Assembly: GCF_026805325.1 (NCBI RefSeq)
Contig: NZ_JAPRAT010000035.1
Coordinates: forward strand, 1 to 41,786
Source: Natronobacillus azotifigens
GTDB taxonomy: Bacteria > Bacillota > Bacilli > Bacillales > Amphibacillaceae
Length of the DNA stretch: 41,786 nucleotides
Reading direction: 5' to 3'
How positions within the stretch are numbered: position 1 is the stretch's first letter; the number at the start of each line of letters is the position of its first letter. Shown piece by piece: positions 1 through 7,549 of this stretch. A program made the translations under genes and the position numbers. The notes under the pieces are model-generated. The model did no database searches. It was not told the DNA's origin and saw only the letters and a program-made list of their open reading frames with translations.

Positions 1-16
1 AATAAGGAAAGCATGT

Positions 17-32
17 TACTTTTTCGAAAGTA
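17..32 (+). promoter_or_regulatory. Small hairpin in the pdp leader
   Basis: TACTTT-TTCG-AAAGTA is a perfect 6-bp stem closed by a TTCG loop, ending about 20 bases before the pdp start and just upstream of its ribosome binding site. It may be an intercistronic mRNA structure, since a TAA at 3-5 could be the stop of an upstream gene lying outside the window. Its role is unknown. Confidence 0.35.
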
Positions 33-53
33 GCTTAGAAAGGATGATTGCAT

Positions 54-1361
54 ATGCGTATGGTGGATATTATTGCAAAAAAACGTGATGGTCATACATT
101 AACAAAAGCTGAGATTGATTTTTTTATACATGGTTATACGAATGAACAGATTCCAGACTATCAGGCTTCTGCACTATCCATGGCGATTTATTTTCAAGGA
201 ATGACTACCGAAGAACGTGTCCATTTAACGATGGCAATGGTGGAGTCTGGTGACCAAATTGATTTGACGGATATTGAAGGTGTTAAAGTCGATAAGCATA
301 GCACGGGTGGTGTTGGTGATACGACAACCCTAATTCTGGCTCCATTGGTCGCGACGTTAGGGGTTCCGGTTGCTAAAATGTCGGGGCGTGGATTAGGCCA
401 TACGGGAGGGACGATTGATAAGTTAGAGTCGATTGCTGGTTTTGAAGTAGAACTTGATGCGCGAACGTTCAATCAGCTCGTTAACAAAAACAAAGTTGCG
501 GTAGTTGGTCAAAGTGGGAACTTAACACCTGCAGACAAAAAATTATATGCACTACGAGATGTCACAGCAACGGTGAACTCGATTCCGTTGATTGCGAGTT
601 CGATTATGAGTAAGAAAATCGCCTCTGGTGCGGATGCGATTGTCTTGGACGTCAAGACAGGTTCCGGTGCTTTTATGACAGAACTGGACGGAGCTAAAGA
701 ATTAGCACAGGCGATGGTGGGGATTGGAAACGGAGCAGGGCGAAAAACAATTGCAGTGATTTCCGATATGAGCCAACCACTCGGTAAAGCAATCGGAAAT
801 GCACTTGAAGTAAAAGAAGCGCTCGATACGTTGCGAGGACAAGGTCCGGAAGATTTAACGGAACTTTGTTTAACGTTAGGAAGTCACATGGTTGTTTTGG
901 CAAACAAAGCGGATTCAATTGAACAAGCTAGGGAACAACTAAAAGAAGTAATTACTTCTGGGCGAGGAATTGAAAAATTCAAGGAGTTTGTTGTTGCGCA
1001 AGGTGGAGACCCTACCATGATTGATCAACCGGAAAAATTACCGCAAGCTTCATATCAGATCGAAGTCCGAGCAAAAGAAGCGGGTGTGATAACGGCAATT
1101 GATGCAGATGAGATCGGTCATGCTGCAAGTATGCTAGGAGCAGGTCGTCTTACGAAAGACGCAGAAATTGACTTAGCAGTAGGATTAATCTTAAAGAAAA
1201 AGATTGGCGAATCGGTAGCGAAAGAGGAGCCATTGGTTATCATGCACAGCAACTCACATGAAGTAGAAGAGGTAGAAAAACGAATTCTGGCGGCTTATCA
1301 TATCGGTGAACAGGTGAAGGAAGTCCCTCCACTTATTTACGATGTGATTTCAAATGAATAA
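54..1361 (+). CDS. pdp: Pyrimidine-nucleoside phosphorylase
   Basis: Cytosolic enzyme that cleaves uridine, thymidine or deoxyuridine with phosphate to the free base and (deoxy)ribose-1-phosphate. The 435-residue protein has the family signatures: KHSTGGVGD phosphate loop near residue 80, [17 protein letters not shown] near 110, and [22 protein letters not shown] near 190. Length and N-terminus (MRMVDII) match the Bacillus Pdp type rather than the longer E. coli DeoA. An in-frame TTG at 48 exists, but ATG at 54 is preferred because GAAAGGATG lies at the right distance and family members begin MRMVDI. It is the first gene visible of a salvage operon; its sugar-phosphate product is the substrate of deoB two genes downstream. 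Confidence 0.95.
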   Translation: MRMVDIIAKKRDGHTLTKAEIDFFIHGYTNEQIPDYQASALSMAIYFQGMTTEERVHLTMAMVESGDQIDLTDIEGVKVDKHSTGGVGDTTTLILAPLVATLGVPVAKMSGRGLGHTGGTIDKLESIAGFEVELDARTFNQLVNKNKVAVVGQSGNLTPADKKLYALRDVTATVNSIPLIASSIMSKKIASGADAIVLDVKTGSGAFMTELDGAKELAQAMVGIGNGAGRKTIAVISDMSQPLGKAIGNALEVKEALDTLRGQGPEDLTELCLTLGSHMVVLANKADSIEQAREQLKEVITSGRGIEKFKEFVVAQGGDPTMIDQPEKLPQASYQIEVRAKEAGVITAIDADEIGHAASMLGAGRLTKDAEIDLAVGLILKKKIGESVAKEEPLVIMHSNSHEVEEVEKRILAAYHIGEQVKEVPPLIYDVISNE

Positions 1362-1382
1362 TAAATATTAGGAGAGCGAGAT

Positions 1383-1559
1383 ATGAGAGAATTATTATTA
1401 AGCTTACTTGCAGGGATTATTATTGGGATTATATTCAAGTTTTTAAAATTACCGTTACCAGCACCACCAGTGCTAGCAGGTGTTCTCGGTATTGTCGGTG
1501 TGTATTTTGGAGGAGTCATTGCAGACTATATGAAAGATTTTTTTAGTATGGGAGGTTAA
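1383..1559 (+). CDS. XapX-domain small membrane protein (DUF1427)
   Basis: A 58-residue ORF with its own ribosome binding site (AGGAGAGCGAG) 22 bases after pdp. The start reads MRELLLSLLAGIIIGIIFKF, followed by LPLPAPP, then a second hydrophobic segment LAGVLGIVGVYFGG and a charged tail. Two membrane segments joined by a LPxPAPP motif are what I remember of the XapX/DUF1427 family, named after a gene near E. coli xanthosine phosphorylase. Its last bases (GGGAGGTTAA) contain the ribosome binding site of deoB, so the two genes are probably translationally coupled. The function of the family is not known to me; the position between two nucleoside enzymes suggests a link with nucleoside transport or membrane association. 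Confidence 0.8.
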   Translation: MRELLLSLLAGIIIGIIFKFLKLPLPAPPVLAGVLGIVGVYFGGVIADYMKDFFSMGG

Positions 1560-1562
1560 AGA

Positions 1563-2747
1563 ATGGTAGCAAAATTTAAACGGATATTTTTGGTTGTACT
1601 CGATTCAGTTGGTATTGGTGAAGCGCCAGATGCGGCCGACTTTAATGATGTAGGTGCAGATACGCTTGGGCATATTGCCGAACACATGAATGGACTAAAC
1701 ATGCCAACGATGGGGAAGTTAGGGTTAAGTAATATTAAAGAAATTCAAGGGATCGAAAAAGCAGAAACTCCTCTCGCTCATTATACAAAGATGGAAGAGG
1801 CATCAAATGGAAAAGATACGATGACAGGTCATTGGGAACTGATGGGCCTGCAGATTGAACAACCATTTCAAACATTTCCGAATGGTTTCCCGGATGATTT
1901 GTTAGCACAGATTGAAGCAGAATCAGGACGTAAAATTATTGGGAACAAACCGGCATCAGGAACAGAAATACTTGATGAGCTCGGTGCTGAACACATGAAG
2001 ACAGGGGCATTAATCGTCTACACCTCTGCGGACTCAGTACTACAGATTGCTGCTCATGAAGAGATTGTACCAATTGAAGAGCAATATCGCATTTGTGAAA
2101 TCGCACGAAAATTAACGATGAATGATAAATACATGGTGGGTCGGATTATCGCCCGTCCATTTATCGGTAAACCAGGTGCGTTTGAACGAACGTCTAATCG
2201 TCATGATTATGCGTTGAAACCTTTTGGTCGAACCGTGATGAACGAACTGAAGGACAATCAATTGGATGTTTTGGCTTTAGGGAAAATAGCTGATATTTAC
2301 GATGGTGAAGGAGTTACAGAATCGATCCGAACGACCGATAATGATGATGGTATGGAAAAATTCATTCAGTCCGTGGACAAAGATTTTCATGGATTGAACT
2401 TCTTAAACTTGGTCGATTTTGATGCGAAATATGGACATCGTCGAGACCCTCAAGGATATGGAGAAGCGCTAGAAACCTTTGATCGCCGTTTACCTGAAGT
2501 GTTGGAAAAGTTGCGTGAAGATGATTTGTTCATTCTTACAGCAGATCATGGAAATGATCCGGTTCATCATGGTACCGATCACACGCGTGAATATGTTCCG
2601 TTACTTGTTCACCATAAAGGGATAGTAAAAGGAGAAGCATTACCAATCAGAAAAACCTTTGCAGATATCGGGGCAACGATTGCTGATAATTTTGGTGTCA
2701 ACATGCCAGTTTATGGTGAGAGTTTTTTAGATGCTGTGAAGAAATAG
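1563..2747 (+). CDS. deoB: Phosphopentomutase
   Basis: Interconverts (deoxy)ribose-1-phosphate and (deoxy)ribose-5-phosphate, linking the phosphorylases of this operon to DeoC and the pentose phosphate pathway. The 394-residue protein is of normal length and belongs to the alkaline-phosphatase-like metalloenzymes. The N-terminal metal site is in [14 protein letters not shown] (about residues 14-27), the active-site threonine region is [10 protein letters not shown] (about 83-92), and the C-terminal metal ligands are in [20 protein letters not shown] (about 330-350). The start ATG follows GGGAGG at the end of the XapX gene with a 3-base gap. No anomalies are seen. Confidence 0.96.
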   Translation: MVAKFKRIFLVVLDSVGIGEAPDAADFNDVGADTLGHIAEHMNGLNMPTMGKLGLSNIKEIQGIEKAETPLAHYTKMEEASNGKDTMTGHWELMGLQIEQPFQTFPNGFPDDLLAQIEAESGRKIIGNKPASGTEILDELGAEHMKTGALIVYTSADSVLQIAAHEEIVPIEEQYRICEIARKLTMNDKYMVGRIIARPFIGKPGAFERTSNRHDYALKPFGRTVMNELKDNQLDVLALGKIADIYDGEGVTESIRTTDNDDGMEKFIQSVDKDFHGLNFLNLVDFDAKYGHRRDPQGYGEALETFDRRLPEVLEKLREDDLFILTADHGNDPVHHGTDHTREYVPLLVHHKGIVKGEALPIRKTFADIGATIADNFGVNMPVYGESFLDAVKK

Positions 2748-2759
2748 GAGGAGAAAATT

Positions 2760-3581
2760 TTGCAACAACAAATTAGTGAGGCTGTCGCATGTATTCGAGA
2801 AAAATTTACTGAACAACCAAGCGTTGGACTGATTTTAGGTTCCGGGTTAGGAATGTTAGCAGATGAAATTACGAATCCAGTGAAAATTTCTTATGATTCG
2901 ATTCCGAACTTTCCTGAATCGACAGTCGAGGGACATGCAGGTCAATTAGTGCTTGGGGAATTGAATGGATTAACGGTAATCGCGATGCAAGGTCGTTTTC
3001 ATTATTATGAAGGTTATGGGTTAGATGTTGTGACATTTCCTGTGCGTGTGATGAAGGCGCTCGGTGTCGAAACATTATTGGTCACAAATGCGGCTGGTGG
3101 AGTAAATACGAGCTTTATCCCAGGGGACTTGATGTTAATTACGGATCATATCAATAACACGGCGCAAAATCCATTAATCGGCCCAAATAATCCTGCATTA
3201 GGTGTTCGTTTTCCAGACATGTCAACCGCATATGATCGTAACCTTCAAGCAATTGCTCGTGATGTAGCAGCCGATTTGCAGTTGAACTTGAAAGAAGGCG
3301 TATATGTGTGGAATACAGGACCAACATATGAAACGCCAGCTGAAATCAAAATGCTTCAAGCGATAGGTGGAGATGCAGTAGGGATGTCCACAGTCCCAGA
3401 AGTTATTGTTGCCCGTCACGCGGGAATGGATGTGTTAGGTATTTCTTGTATTTCTAACATGGCTGCAGGAATTTTGGATCAACCATTGAATCATGAAGAA
3501 GTGATTGAAACAACGGAAAAAGTACGAGAATCATTTTTGGCTTTGGTAAAAGCAGTGTTAGAACGAATCGGAGCGCAATAA
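2760..3581 (+). CDS. punA: Purine-nucleoside phosphorylase, trimeric type
   Basis: Phosphorolysis of guanosine, inosine and their deoxy forms to the base and sugar-1-phosphate. The 273-residue protein shows LILGSGLGMLAD (phosphate binding, about 25-36), GRFHYYEGY (about 78-86), TNAAGGVN and a C-terminal GPTYETPAEI...GGDAVGMSTVPEVIVARHAG...CISNMAAG, all typical of the trimeric PNP-I family (B. subtilis PupG) rather than hexameric DeoD. Translation starts at TTG (2760), 6 bases after AGGAGGAG; no better ATG lies nearby. It sits 12 bases after deoB, whose substrate it makes. Confidence 0.94.
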   Translation: MQQQISEAVACIREKFTEQPSVGLILGSGLGMLADEITNPVKISYDSIPNFPESTVEGHAGQLVLGELNGLTVIAMQGRFHYYEGYGLDVVTFPVRVMKALGVETLLVTNAAGGVNTSFIPGDLMLITDHINNTAQNPLIGPNNPALGVRFPDMSTAYDRNLQAIARDVAADLQLNLKEGVYVWNTGPTYETPAEIKMLQAIGGDAVGMSTVPEVIVARHAGMDVLGISCISNMAAGILDQPLNHEEVIETTEKVRESFLALVKAVLERIGAQ

Positions 3582-3602
3582 TCGAGCGACTCCATTACAT
3601 AA

Positions 3603-4025
<423 letters not shown>

Positions 4026-4037
4026 GGAGATGAGAAG

Positions 4038-4709
4038 ATGAGTCAAGAACTAGGGAATAAAATTGATCATACTGTGTTAAAAGCAGATACAACAAAAGAA
4101 CAAGTGATTAAGGTTTGTGAAGAAGCAAAAACGTATGGCTTTTATTCTGTTTGTATTAACCCGGCATGGGTAAAAGAAGCCGCAAAACAGTTGGCGGGAT
4201 CTGAAGTAGACGTATGTACGGTAATTGGATTTCCACTAGGTGCATCCACATCTGCTGTGAAAGCTTTTGAAACGAAAGATGCGATTGAAAATGGTGCAAC
4301 AGAAGTTGATATGGTAATTAATATTGGTGCATTAAAAGATGGCAATGATGATCTAGTGAAGTCCGATATTGCAGCAGTAGTTGAAGCGGCGAAAGGAAAA
4401 GCGCTAGTAAAGGTTATCATTGAAACGAGCCTTTTAACCGAAGAAGAAAAGGTAAGAGCATGCGAGCTTGCCGTTACAGCAGGTACGGATTATGTAAAAA
4501 CATCCACAGGTTTTTCCACAGGTGGAGCGACCGTGGAAGATATTGCACTCATGCGTAAAACCGTTGGACCAGAAATTGGCGTTAAAGCATCTGGTGGCGT
4601 GCGCGATCAAGCCACTGCTCAAGCGGTAGTGGATGCGGGTGCTACGCGGATTGGTGCTAGTGCAGGAATCGCTATTGTTCAAGGAGAACAGTCAGATAGT
4701 GATTATTAA
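4038..4709 (+). CDS. deoC: Deoxyribose-phosphate aldolase
   Basis: Class I aldolase that splits deoxyribose-5-phosphate into acetaldehyde and glyceraldehyde-3-phosphate, the last step of deoxynucleoside breakdown. The 223-residue TIM barrel has the Schiff-base lysine Lys154 in YVKTSTGF, the catalytic-site Asp91 in VDMVINIG, and Lys125 in [12 protein letters not shown] at 4038 follows AAGGAGATGAG. It is the final gene of the operon: the next sense gene on this strand is far away, and structured repeats follow. Acetaldehyde made here could be handled by an aldehyde dehydrogenase, but none is in this operon. Confidence 0.95.
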   Translation: MSQELGNKIDHTVLKADTTKEQVIKVCEEAKTYGFYSVCINPAWVKEAAKQLAGSEVDVCTVIGFPLGASTSAVKAFETKDAIENGATEVDMVINIGALKDGNDDLVKSDIAAVVEAAKGKALVKVIIETSLLTEEEKVRACELAVTAGTDYVKTSTGFSTGGATVEDIALMRKTVGPEIGVKASGGVRDQATAQAVVDAGATRIGASAGIAIVQGEQSDSDY

Positions 4710-4788
4710 GTAAAAAAATTAGCTTTATGGCGATATTCTTAGGTGTTATATCTTTAAATAGATGCAAAAGATTTCCTAGTATAACAGT

Positions 4789-4919
4789 AGGGTCTGATGG
4801 TTGCTTTCCAATAAGTAAAACGACAGATGACCATTCATGGTCATCTGTCGTTTTACTTATTGGAAAGTGTCACGCTATAGCGTGACATGACAAGCGTTAG
4901 CTTGTCACCATCAGACCCT
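4789..4919 (+). repeat. Folded intergenic element with cloverleaf-like layout
   Basis: An outer 12-bp perfect inverted repeat (AGGGTCTGATGG at 4789-4800 with CCATCAGACCCT at 4908-4919) encloses three perfect hairpins. These are a 31-bp stem with a 2-base loop (4804-4834 with 4837-4867), the palindrome GTCACGCTATAGCGTGAC at 4869-4886, and TGACAAGC-GTTA-GCTTGTCA at 4888-4907. The 31-bp arms are perfectly complementary. A shortened copy lies at 37399-37478. It sits between the end of deoC and a converging gene, so it may also stop transcription, although no T-run follows. It could be a MITE-like element or a repeated structured RNA. Confidence 0.8.
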
Positions 4920-4920
4920 T

Positions 4921-5104
4921 ATAAAGTGAAATTTCAATCAGTGGGGGTTTTTATGTATTCCCCCACTGATTGTTAGCCCTAAAGGATGACCTAAAGGCCT
5001 TTGAACCATTCGGGGTGCTAGCGTCCGTTACTCCCACTTAAACAACTTGCTTTTCTCGTTGTTTTGAAGTGGGAGTCTTACGGACGGTGGCTTCGGGATA
5101 AAAT
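4921..5104 (-). repeat. Dispersed two-hairpin element, copy 1 (inverted)
   Basis: Hairpin B is a 13-bp perfect stem (4935-4947 with 4960-4972, arm CAATCAGTGGGGG). Hairpin A pairs 5022-5052 with 5058-5086, with arms containing CGTCCGT, CTCCCACTT and AAACAAC. The unpaired middle carries a conserved GGTGCTAGCG. The ends TTTATCCCG and AAAGTGAAA recur in the copy at 21313-21480, which is in the opposite orientation. No protein is encoded. It lies between the convergent genes deoC and the DUF2188 gene. Confidence 0.85.
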
Positions 5105-5160
5105 ATAGCTTCATATTTTTTCGTTGAGAAATTCCGTAAAAGTCTTTCGCGAACAGAGCT

Positions 5161-5610
5161 CTATGCTTCATAGTTTCGGACGGTTTGAATTTCTCCTGAT
5201 TGTTTGTGAATCACTAACTGTGTTTCTTTGTTTTTGGCAATTTCTTTCCCGCGCTCAATGGCTTCTTCTTTTGTCTCGTAGCGATTTGCTGCTCTTTTGG
5301 CATCTGCTGTTTTTACTACCCATCCGTCATCAGGTAGGACATGGATGGCATGGTCTAACAGTTCTGGTCGACTGTTTCTATCATCGTCAGTCTTTCGTAG
5401 TTGCACATCTGTTTTTTTGGCCATCTCATCACGTTCGTTAGCTGAAGCATTGTCAAACCATTCTTTCGCTTGATTTGTTGCAATGGGAATGGCTTGATCC
5501 TCATCATAACCTTCATTAATCATCGCATTGGCCATCTCAATCGCTTTTTTCCTTAATACCGAATCAAAGTTTTTCCATGAGCTTGGATAGTCATTCGTAT
5601 CCCAAGGCAT
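5161..5610 (-). CDS. DUF2188-type protein with conserved N-terminal helical domain
   Basis: A 149-residue soluble acidic protein. Residues 1-50 (starting MPWDTNDYPSSWKNFD and containing KKAIEMANAMINEGYDEDQAIPIA) resemble a short conserved domain common in Bacillaceae proteins. Residues about 88-146 (HVLPDDGWVVKTADAKRAANRY...AIERGKEIAKN...VIHKQSGEIQ) match what I know of DUF2188, a small alpha-beta domain of unknown function. ATG at 5610 has AAAGGAGGCGATACC directly upstream. It ends facing the repeat region and is the last of three minus-strand genes, 50 bases after the NAD(P)-binding protein. The molecular role is unknown; a stress-related role is only a guess. Confidence 0.85.
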   Translation of the reverse strand: MPWDTNDYPSSWKNFDSVLRKKAIEMANAMINEGYDEDQAIPIATNQAKEWFDNASANERDEMAKKTDVQLRKTDDDRNSRPELLDHAIHVLPDDGWVVKTADAKRAANRYETKEEAIERGKEIAKNKETQLVIHKQSGEIQTVRNYEA

Positions 5611-5660
5611 GGTATCGCCTCCTTTAAGAAAGCAATACCCGACTTGCTAAACGATAAACA

Positions 5661-6296
5661 TTATTTTTCTCCTACTACGGTGAATCGTTCATTTAAATGT
5701 TTAGGGTGCTCGATTTCATCGACCAATGCGATCGCATAATCAGCATAACTGATATAACTATCTCCGTCACTATTCGTAATGACTGTGTCTGTTCCCACTT
5801 GATAGGAGCCGGTTCGTTTTCCTTCGGGATCAAAGACCGCAGCAGGACTTAAATGGGTCCATTTAACATCATTGGTTGAGGCTAAAATGTCTAAAGCATT
5901 TGCCATATTGGATGCAGTTGGGTAGACAAAGTCAGGAAAGTCTGGCGTATCGAGAAGACGAAGATTTTTTTCTTGATCAACGTAAAGACTTCCCGCACCA
6001 CCAACAACAATCAATCGGGTATCCGTTCCTTTCAACGCCTGAATTAGTACATTGTGAGAGTCGACGTGCAAATGCTCTTCTCCACTTGGGGCATTAAACG
6101 CATTAACAATCACGTCATAAGCTTCAACGTCTTGTTTAGTGATTGAAAAAATATCCTTTTCGACTGTTTTAACAGAAGTATCCGTTACTTTTGCTGGGTT
6201 TCTAACGATTGCTGTGACATCGTGCCCCCGCTCTTTTGCTTCTTGTAAAATAAGCCGTCCTGCTTTTCCTGTTGCACCAATAATTCCAATTTTCAT
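5661..6296 (-). CDS. NAD(P)-binding Rossmann-fold protein, YwnB-like
   Basis: A 211-residue atypical short-chain dehydrogenase/NmrA-like protein. The dinucleotide loop is at the very N-terminus, GIIGATGKAGRLILQEA, followed by RGHDVTAIVRNPAKV, where Arg and Asn are typical NADP contacts. It has no YxxxK catalytic pair, so like other members it may be a redox sensor or reductase acting on an unknown substrate. ATG at 6296 follows AAAGGAGGTTTTTACTA. It has its own promoter with an operator-like dyad (6329-6347) resembling the one upstream of the neighbouring Rrf2 gene. In B. subtilis ywnA and ywnB are likewise neighbours, which supports the assignment. Confidence 0.87.
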   Translation of the reverse strand: MKIGIIGATGKAGRLILQEAKERGHDVTAIVRNPAKVTDTSVKTVEKDIFSITKQDVEAYDVIVNAFNAPSGEEHLHVDSHNVLIQALKGTDTRLIVVGGAGSLYVDQEKNLRLLDTPDFPDFVYPTASNMANALDILASTNDVKWTHLSPAAVFDPEGKRTGSYQVGTDTVITNSDGDSYISYADYAIALVDEIEHPKHLNERFTVVGEK

Positions 6297-6328
6297 TAGT
6301 AAAAACCTCCTTTAAAATGTGTTGCATA

Positions 6329-6364
6329 TGTAACCATTATAGTTACAACAAAAACGTGAGTCAA
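6329..6364 (-). promoter_or_regulatory. Promoter with dyad operator for the YwnB-like gene
   Basis: On the minus strand TTGACT (6359-6364) and TATAAT (6336-6341) are separated by 17 bases, a near-consensus sigma-A promoter. The -10 box lies inside a perfect dyad TGTAAC-N7-GTTACA (6329-6347). The position predicts repression by steric blocking. A related dyad sits over the -10 box of the ywnA promoter, so YwnA is the likely binder (inference). Confidence 0.75.
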
Positions 6365-6581
6365 ATAGGATGCAATGGTTGAGCGAAATCGAAGCCCAAA
6401 CTAGTAGTGCACTAGTAAGGATAAGCAATAATCCGTGATATATGCTTAAGAACAGATGTTCAAAGAAACCGAATGATGAGCGACTTTTGTTTGCTCGTTC
6501 ATCGGTGTTCAGGTAGAGAAATCCTACACTCTGGTCTTAGGAGCTTCGCCATTCTAATTTGCTAACTTTTGCAACACGTAT
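6365..6581. other. Intergenic stretch without recognised gene
   Basis: No ORF with a plausible start, no tRNA and no known repeat was seen. There is an imperfect inverted repeat around 6468-6512 (CCGAATGATGAGC against GCTCGTTCATCGG) whose meaning is unclear. Confidence 0.5.
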
Positions 6582-6618
6582 GAAAAAAGAAAAATCCTTC
6601 AACGATTGGTTGAAAGAT
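6582..6618 (-). terminator. Terminator overlapping the 3' end of ywnA
   Basis: Read on the minus strand, ATCTTTCAAC (6609-6618) pairs with GTTGAAGGAT (6594-6603) through one U-G pair and a 5-base loop, followed by TTTTC and six Ts. The ywnA stop codon lies inside the right arm, so gene and terminator overlap. It separates ywnA from the YwnB-like gene downstream. Confidence 0.75.
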
Positions 6619-7015
6619 TTTTTATAAGATCAGCTAGTGTTTGGTTATTTAATTCTTGCTCTAATGCACGTTGCGCTCGTTGAAAGGTTTTATCTAATGT
6701 CGATTGAATATTTTTCCCAATCCAACAATGGGGGTTGGGGTTGTCATGTATAGAAAAGAGGTCGTCGTGGGTTTGAACCGCTTGATAAACCATTAGGATC
6801 GTAATTTCTTCTGGTTCTTTTTCTAACGTAAAACTCGCCTTTCCTACATGTGCAGAGATTAAGCCAGCTTTTTTTAATTGGCCACTAATTCGCCTAATGA
6901 CAACAGGGTTAGTATTTACACTTCCTGCAATAAAATCCGATGTGATCGGAGTATCAGACTTCGTTGCGATCATTGTTAAAATATGAATTGCAACCGATAG
7001 CTTTGTGTTTATCAT
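6599..7015 (-). CDS. ywnA: Rrf2-family transcriptional regulator, YwnA-like
   Basis: A 138-residue winged-helix repressor. Residues 1-60 form the DNA-binding domain, with recognition region SVNTNPVVIRRISGQLKKAGLI followed by the wing. The C-terminal half holds a dimerisation helix and one cysteine in NPHCWIG (about residue 97). The family's three-cysteine cluster cofactor site is absent, so this is the YwnA/YwnA-like branch rather than an iron-sulfur IscR or NsrR. B. subtilis YwnA shares MIN-LAVAIHIL, SVNTNPVV and the ENPNPxC motif. The lone cysteine could be a thiol-stress sensor (inference). It has its own promoter with a dyad over the -10 box, consistent with autoregulation and co-control of the neighbouring NAD(P)-binding protein. 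Confidence 0.87.
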   Translation of the reverse strand: MINTKLSVAIHILTMIATKSDTPITSDFIAGSVNTNPVVIRRISGQLKKAGLISAHVGKASFTLEKEPEEITILMVYQAVQTHDDLFSIHDNPNPHCWIGKNIQSTLDKTFQRAQRALEQELNNQTLADLIKNLSTNR

Positions 7016-7029
7016 AAGTTCACCACCAA

Positions 7030-7065
7030 TGTCATTAGTTTAGTAACACGACAGAGGAATGTCAA
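7030..7065 (-). promoter_or_regulatory. Promoter with dyad operator for ywnA
   Basis: On the minus strand TTGACA (7060-7065) and TAAACT (7037-7042) are 17 bases apart. The dyad TGTCAT-N7-GTAACA (7030-7048) overlaps the -10 box at the same position as the better dyad of the YwnB-like promoter. Both share a TGTNA-N9-TNACA core. Confidence 0.7.
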
Positions 7066-7188
7066 CTAGTACTTAAAAAAGAAGAGAAAGTATAGGGGAA
7101 ACGAGAGGTCAAGTTACTCATCTTGCGCAAAGTCGGGTTGTTTGTTGCTTGCGTATGTTTGCTTTCTTCATATAGTATAGAGTGTGAT

Positions 7189-7233
7189 GATTATCACGCG
7201 TTTGTTGATAATCGTTTTCAATTAGGCTATAAT
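7189..7233 (+). promoter_or_regulatory. Promoter of the TctA/mevalonate operon with inverted repeat
   Basis: TTGATA (7205-7210), a 17-base spacer and TATAAT (7228-7233) form a strong sigma-A promoter. A perfect 8-bp inverted repeat GATTATCA-N9-TGATAATC (7189-7213) covers the -35 box. Starting inside it, TGATAAT-C-GTTTTCA (7206-7220) matches the 7-1-7 Fur box consensus TGATAATNATTATCA with two mismatches. A repressor probably acts here; Fur is one candidate, not proven. The ribosome binding site GGAGG of the first gene lies 35 bases downstream. Confidence 0.7.
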
Positions 7234-7279
7234 GGAAATCGAGTCTGTAAAAAACTGATCTTAACGGAGGAATGCGAGA

Positions 7280-7549
7280 ATGAAGGGAACAAAGACACCT
7301 GATTCTTTACATAAAAAAGAGCAAGGTGAAAATATAGAAGTATGGGCAGATGTTGTGAAAATAAAAGATTTAATGCTTGCCATGGTCATTACAACGGTTG
7401 TAGCATTAGTGGCATATTTTATTGCACCAAGTGAAGCGCCGATGCCATTGATTTTTGGTTTAGTCGGTGCTCTGATTGGATTCATCATTTCTAGTATATT
7501 AATCCAACCGAAGCGTCAGTTTAAAGAGATAGAAAGGGAGGAAGGCTAA
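7280..7549 (+). CDS. Small two-TM membrane protein, partner of the TctA-like permease
   Basis: An 89-residue protein: a hydrophilic N-terminus of about 30 residues, then two membrane segments (LMLAMVITTVVALVAYFIA and LIFGLVGALIGFIISSILI) joined by EAPMP, then a basic-acidic tail. ATG at 7280 follows GGAGGAATGCGAG. The stop is directly abutted by the ATG of the TctA-like gene, implying co-translation. In tripartite tricarboxylate transporters the small membrane partner is TctB, but TctB has about four membrane segments and 150 residues. This is therefore either a minimal analogue or an unrelated accessory subunit. No recognised domain otherwise. Confidence 0.75.
   Translation: MKGTKTPDSLHKKEQGENIEVWADVVKIKDLMLAMVITTVVALVAYFIAPSEAPMPLIFGLVGALIGFIISSILIQPKRQFKEIEREEG

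Noticed and set aside
4789..4919. tRNA gene suggested by the cloverleaf layout
   Set aside because: Arm lengths (12, 31, 9 and 8 bp) and loops do not fit tRNA; no T-loop GTTCRA or CCA end.
5124..5441. 105-residue Leu/Phe-rich ORF on the plus strand
   Set aside because: It is antisense to the DUF2188 gene, which has an ideal ribosome binding site and recognisable domains.
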